Shown here in pieces: positions 3,886 to 6,637 of a DNA stretch of 6,637 bases. Under the pieces are notes generated by a model, which was not told where the DNA came from, searched no databases, and saw only the letters and a list, made by a program, of their open reading frames with translations. The DNA lies in NCBI GenBank assembly GCA_964652805.1, contig CAZZBJ010000103.1:1-6637 (forward strand). Reading direction: 5' to 3'. The first letter of the stretch is position 1; the number at the start of each line of letters is the position of its first letter. This stretch comes from Claveliimonas sp964652805 (GTDB taxonomy: Bacteria > Bacillota > Clostridia > Lachnospirales > Lachnospiraceae). Both the position numbers and the translations under genes were made by a program.

Positions 3886-5259
3886 CTACTTGATAAAACC
3901 AAATACTGTCAGCAGGATGATGATCATAAAGAAAGGTACGACTACGACAGTCAGCAGCTTTTCGTAAAGGGTGACATGGCCGAATTTGCCATTGTTTGTC
4001 ACTTCCTTTTCATAATTCTTAAATCCCCATACCTTGGCTATGTAGATGCAGACAAGGATACAGCCGATGGGCATCAGCAGGTAGGCGGAGAAAGTGTCCA
4101 GCCAGTCATAAATGCTCAGAGTGCTGAATCCGCCTGCGTCGATCCAGGGCAGCTGCACGTCGCTCAGGACTCCGAATCCGAGAGATACGAAGATGTTTCC
4201 GATGCCGACGATGACGGCCGTCAGTACCGAGGCTTTGAGTCGTCCCATGTGCCGGTTGTCCTCGAAGGTGCGCACGGAAATCTCAAAAAAGCTGAACAAA
4301 GATGAGATCACGGCGAAGAGGATGGCCAGGAAAAAGCAGAAGCCGATGATGCGTCCGCCAGGCAGCTTCTCGAAGATGTCTGTCATAACATTGAACACAA
4401 GGCTGGGTCCCGCGGACTCGATGTCCACACCGCCGGAAAATGCGGAGGGGACGATGACAAAGCCTGCAAGGATCGCGGCAGCCGTGTCAAAGACAGAAAC
4501 CATGATCGCGTCGCTCTTCAGATTGTTCTCCTTGGGGATATTGGCGCCCAGAGTGACATAGAGGCCCCAGCCTATACCTACGGAGAACAGAACCTGCGTT
4601 GCGGCCTGTGCAAAGGTGGTGAAGCTGAATTTGCTGAAATCAGGGAGCAGATAGTATTTTACACCCTCGATTGCGTTCTCGTTTACAAAAAGAGCCCATA
4701 TACCGCATACGATGAGCAGGACAAAGAGAAGGGGCAGCATGACCTTTGCAATCTTCTCTACCGTGTTCGTGATGCCGAAATAGAGAAGTATGGAGACAAA
4801 GGCGAGCAGGAGCATAGACCATACGATGGGCTCGGCTATGGAAGAAGTAAAGCTGTCGTAGTATGCCTGTTTATCGGAGCCGAAATCTCCGCTTATCAGG
4901 TACTGGAAAGCATATTTGGCAACACAGCCGCCTACAACAACATAGTACATGTTGATCATCAGAGTGCAGACGTTGGCCATCCAGCCTGCGAATCCCCATT
5001 TTTTGTTAATGCGCTGAAATGCGCTTACTGTGTCCTTGCCGGTATAGCGTCCGATGGCAGTTTCCATCTGTACCATGGGATGCCCCATCAGAACTACCAC
5101 AATGATGTAGACCACAAGGAATACACCACCGCCCCCCTGGTAGGCAAGATAGGGAAATCTCCAGATATTTCCCAGGCCGATCGCGGCACCGGCGGCAACC
5201 ATAAGGTAGCCAAATCTGGATCCCCATTGACGAGTTTCCTGGTTTGTCTGATTACTCAT
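3886..5259 (-). CDS. Neurotransmitter:sodium symporter (SNF) family amino acid transporter
   Basis: 457 residues, about eleven membrane helices, the usual length for bacterial LeuT/MhsT-type sodium-coupled importers. Start ATG at 5257-5259 with AGGA 9 nt upstream. TM1 carries the unwound sodium/substrate motif GAAIGLGNIWRFP (24-36): Ala26 and Asn31 match LeuT Ala22 and Asn27, and Arg34 matches the extracellular gate Arg30. The GGG loop and IGRYTG (69-74) follow. TM3 has YYVVVGG (105-111), TM6 has LFSVGIGWG (224-232), and TM8 has Ser319-Ser320 at the second sodium site (LeuT Thr354-Ser355). Oddities: the usual NGGG after TM1 is GGGG here (42-45), and the following conserved Pro is Val. Substrate cannot be told from sequence; a neutral or hydrophobic amino acid is typical. 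Its own promoter and a leader terminator lie upstream, and a LysR gene precedes it in the same direction. Confidence 0.9.
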   Translation of the reverse strand: MSNQTNQETRQWGSRFGYLMVAAGAAIGLGNIWRFPYLAYQGGGGVFLVVYIIVVVLMGHPMVQMETAIGRYTGKDTVSAFQRINKKWGFAGWMANVCTLMINMYYVVVGGCVAKYAFQYLISGDFGSDKQAYYDSFTSSIAEPIVWSMLLLAFVSILLYFGITNTVEKIAKVMLPLLFVLLIVCGIWALFVNENAIEGVKYYLLPDFSKFSFTTFAQAATQVLFSVGIGWGLYVTLGANIPKENNLKSDAIMVSVFDTAAAILAGFVIVPSAFSGGVDIESAGPSLVFNVMTDIFEKLPGGRIIGFCFFLAILFAVISSLFSFFEISVRTFEDNRHMGRLKASVLTAVIVGIGNIFVSLGFGVLSDVQLPWIDAGGFSTLSIYDWLDTFSAYLLMPIGCILVCIYIAKVWGFKNYEKEVTNNGKFGHVTLYEKLLTVVVVPFFMIIILLTVFGFIK

Positions 5260-5279
5260 AAAGATACATCCTTTCCTTT

Positions 5280-5316
5280 GGGAGCACAGGCTTGAGCAGA
5301 GCCGTCAGTACCTCCC
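5280..5316 (-). other. Second folded segment in the symporter leader
   Basis: Between the leader terminator and the start codon, GGGAG (5316-5312) can pair with CTCCC (5284-5280), enclosing an inner GGCT/AGCC hairpin (5303-5289). It ends just before the ribosome binding site (about 5269-5278), so it could affect translation. Support is structural only and the stems are short. Confidence 0.35.
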
Positions 5317-5333
5317 TTGATCGAGGAGAAAAT

Positions 5334-5370
5334 AAAAAAACGGTGCTCTCAGCATCTGCGAGAGCACCGT
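5334..5370 (-). terminator. Strong intrinsic terminator in the symporter leader (attenuator)
   Basis: ACGGTGCTCTC (5340-5350) and GAGAGCACCGT (5360-5370) form a perfect 11-bp GC-rich stem with a 9-nt loop. On the minus strand seven U residues follow, then A and four more U. It lies after the symporter promoter and about 75 nt before the symporter start codon, so transcripts from that promoter must read through it. It will also stop messages coming from the LysR gene. Confidence 0.88.
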
Positions 5371-5391
5371 TGCATCTCAATCCTCTTGTCC

Positions 5392-5420
5392 AGTATATGG
5401 CAAAAAAAAGACAATGTCAA
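5392..5420 (-). promoter_or_regulatory. Near-consensus sigma-A promoter upstream of the symporter
   Basis: On the minus strand the -35 is TTGACA (5420-5415, 6/6), the spacer is exactly 17 nt, and the -10 is TATACT (5397-5392, 5/6). The predicted start point is near 5385, giving a leader of about 125 nt. It lies in the gap after the LysR stop codon and before the leader terminator. Confidence 0.82.
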
Positions 5421-5437
5421 CAAAAACATGAAAAAAG

Positions 5438-5466
5438 TTAATGCAAACATTAAAGAACATTATGTT
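5438..5466. promoter_or_regulatory. Paired dyads upstream of the symporter promoter, candidate regulator site
   Basis: TTAATG (5438-5443) and CATTAA (5448-5453) form a dyad with a 4-nt spacer. Next to it, AACAT and ATGTT (5456-5466) form a second dyad. The heptamer AACATTA occurs in both (5446-5452 and 5456-5462), exactly 10 bp, one helical turn, apart. The first dyad is centred near -60 relative to the predicted start, where LysR-type activators usually make their main contact. A canonical T-N11-A dyad was not found, so the assignment is tentative. Confidence 0.45.
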
Positions 5467-5482
5467 TTTGGCATAAAGACAA

Positions 5483-6355
5483 TCAGTCGTCCAGGAGAAA
5501 GCTCTTTGCGTATTCCAGAAAAATCCTGGAAGCGGGAGAGAGGTCGTCGTAGGACGAGTAGCCCAGGCCGAGCCGGCGGAAGGAGCGGGGCTCCAGTCTC
5601 CGGATAACGGAATTGCCGGCGTGCCCCCGCAGAAGGAGGCCGGGGAGGATGGTGATCCCCAGACCGTGCTCCACCATGGACAGGACGGAGAACTCGTTGA
5701 TGGAGAGAAAACGGATGTCCGGCTTCAGATGGAACTCTTTCAGGATCCTGTATATGTCGCTGCCCGGCGCATACTCTGTGGTGACAAAAGGAGCGCCGCT
5801 GAACTTCTCCACCGGGACGACGCTGTATGCCTCGAGAGGATGTCCTTTGGGGAGGACGGCGAACAGTTCATCGTCCATGACAGGCAGGAACTGATAGTGA
5901 TGTCCCTCCTGGTGGCTCAGGAAACCGATGTCCACCCGGCGCTCCTGGATCCAGTCGGGGAGATCGTCCTCGGCTCCCTCGATGACCTTGAAGACGATAT
6001 TGGGATAGCTTTCCTGGAATTTCCGGATGATCTCCGGTATCCAGTGGATAGAGCAGCTTAAGTAGGTGCCGATGGTGATGGTGCCTGTAGGTGTTCCCTT
6101 CAGGGCGGAGATTTCCTGGCGGACCACCTCGTCTGCGCCAAGAAGAGCCCGGACGGCGGGAATCAGGGACTGGGCCTCGGGAGTCAGGATGGCGCCCTTC
6201 TGTCCTTTTATAAAGAGCGAGAAGCCGACCTCCTTTTCCAGGGACTTCATCATCTGTGTGACGCCGGACTGGGTATAGCCGAGGGCCTCGCCCGCCCGGG
6301 TGAAGCTGCCGTAATCGTCGACGGCCAGCATAACTTTCCATCTTTTGATATCCAT
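5483..6355 (-). CDS. LysR-type transcriptional regulator
   Basis: 290 residues, the usual size for the family. The start is ATG at 6353-6355, giving MDIKRWKVMLAVDDYGSF; AAGGA (6365-6369) lies 9 nt upstream. An open frame continues upstream to 6577, but its extra 74 residues look unlike protein and have no ribosome site near their start. The N-terminal winged helix-turn-helix covers residues 1-60, with the recognition region FTRAGEALGYTQSGVTQMMKSLE (18-40). A linker helix follows, then the effector-binding domain from about 90 to 290, with TITIGTYLS (92-100), VDIGFLS (141-147), DELFAVLPKGHPL (162-174) and the late motif VEHGLGITILPG (228-239). It is the gene before the symporter on the same strand and is the obvious candidate to control it, sensing perhaps the transported amino acid; this is inferred from position. 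The effector is unknown. Confidence 0.92.
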   Translation of the reverse strand: MDIKRWKVMLAVDDYGSFTRAGEALGYTQSGVTQMMKSLEKEVGFSLFIKGQKGAILTPEAQSLIPAVRALLGADEVVRQEISALKGTPTGTITIGTYLSCSIHWIPEIIRKFQESYPNIVFKVIEGAEDDLPDWIQERRVDIGFLSHQEGHHYQFLPVMDDELFAVLPKGHPLEAYSVVPVEKFSGAPFVTTEYAPGSDIYRILKEFHLKPDIRFLSINEFSVLSMVEHGLGITILPGLLLRGHAGNSVIRRLEPRSFRRLGLGYSSYDDLSPASRIFLEYAKSFLLDD

Positions 6356-6364
6356 AACTTGCTT

Positions 6365-6369
6365 TCCTT
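6365..6369 (-). promoter_or_regulatory. Ribosome binding site deciding the LysR start
   Basis: AAGGA on the minus strand, 9 nt before the ATG at 6353-6355. It places the start at the conserved beginning of the DNA-binding domain and argues against the longer open frame. Confidence 0.75.
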
Positions 6370-6517
6370 CTATATATATTGTATTCTTTTCAGAGTGCCA
6401 TGATAATAAATGGTAGAGTATGCGCGCGAAAAAAACAAGTAAAATATCCATATAAAAGGATTTATTAAAAAAATGTAAAAAATACTTGAAAACAAAAGGC
6501 ATTTCATATATAATAAA

Positions 6518-6541
6518 ACAGCTGTGACATGATAGCTGTGA
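6518..6541. repeat. Inverted and direct repeats upstream of the LysR gene
   Basis: ACAGCT (6518-6523) and AGCTGT (6534-6539) are an exact inverted repeat with a 10-nt spacer. The octamer AGCTGTGA also occurs twice in direct orientation (6520-6527 and 6534-6541), 14 bp apart. They lie about 165-185 bp before the LysR start codon. They could be a regulator binding site for LysR or for a gene outside the window. Confidence 0.4.
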
Positions 6542-6637
6542 AGCGAGAGGTTGCCGCCCGGGCAAAAGCATAAGCAAGGGCGGGTTTTCCGTGGAGCGAA
6601 TGTCAAGTTAGGAAACTGGCGACAAGTCACTGTACGA
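6542..6637. other. GC-rich, foldable segment at the right edge, identity unknown
   Basis: After about 180 bases of very A/T-rich DNA the composition turns GC-rich. CCGCCC (6554-6559) and GGGCGG (6578-6583) can form a stem with an 18-nt loop, followed on the plus strand by GTTTTCC. A second fold uses TGTC/GACA (6601-6604, 6621-6624) with inner AGTT/AACT (6606-6609, 6614-6617). No reading frame here looks like a protein. It may be a partial structured RNA or repeat that continues beyond the window; I recognise no class. Confidence 0.35.

Noticed and set aside
6356..6577. Extended N terminus of the LysR protein (74 extra residues)
   Set aside because: The extension translates A/T-rich intergenic DNA, has no family similarity, and the conserved start with a good ribosome site is at 6355.
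6601..6606. TTGACA on the minus strand as a -35 box for the LysR gene
   Set aside because: The sequence 16-18 nt downstream is GC-rich and contains no -10. Other candidates closer to the gene (TTGTTT with TACCAT, TTTACA with TATATG) are too weak or badly spaced to call.
6370..6630. 86-residue minus-strand open frame upstream of the LysR gene
   Set aside because: Its composition is Phe/Leu/Tyr-rich, as expected from A/T-rich DNA. It has no recognisable motif and no convincing ribosome site.

Overview
The window looks like chromosomal DNA from an anaerobic, amino-acid-fermenting Firmicute of the class Clostridia. The mid-range GC with AT-rich intergenic gaps suggests a Lachnospiraceae-type genome rather than a low-GC Clostridium. 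That is an inference from composition and gene content only; no taxonomic marker is present.

Left part (1-1660, plus strand): the 3' end of a D-proline reductase (Stickland) operon. It begins inside prdB, the selenoprotein subunit. The in-frame UGA at 6-8 is read as selenocysteine and is followed by a good bacterial SECIS-type hairpin. A terminator-like hairpin then separates prdB from prdD and prdE, which are close to each other. PrdD and PrdE together look like one GrdE/PrdA-type protein split in two near the place where those proproteins are cleaved to make a pyruvoyl group. A strong bidirectional terminator closes the operon, and no proline racemase gene (prdF) follows directly.

Gap 1661-2098: there is no convincing gene, but the gap is not empty. 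The minus strand carries a very good sigma-A promoter (TTGACA, 18 nt, TATATT with an extended -10). About 275 nt downstream lies the shared terminator, and the sequence between can fold through most of its length (a near-start stem, a 14-bp long-range stem, a 9-bp internal stem). This is the best candidate here for an undescribed element: a free-standing structured RNA convergent with the prd operon.

Right part (2099-6637, minus strand): four genes read right to left. They are a LysR-type regulator (5483-6355), a neurotransmitter:sodium symporter family amino acid transporter (3886-5259), a TauE/SafE-type (TSUP) permease (2801-3694) and a small YcxB-like membrane protein (2099-2638). The symporter and the TSUP permease each have their own recognisable promoter. 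The symporter leader contains a strong intrinsic terminator between promoter and start codon, so its expression is probably controlled by read-through, and dyad repeats lie upstream of the promoter where a LysR activator could bind. The TSUP promoter has a 10-bp inverted repeat over its start point.

A plausible reading is that the symporter imports an amino acid under LysR control near the proline-fermentation genes. The sequence does not show that its substrate is proline. The last 280 bases (6356-6637) hold no supported gene, only an AT-rich stretch, repeats and a GC-rich foldable segment at the edge.
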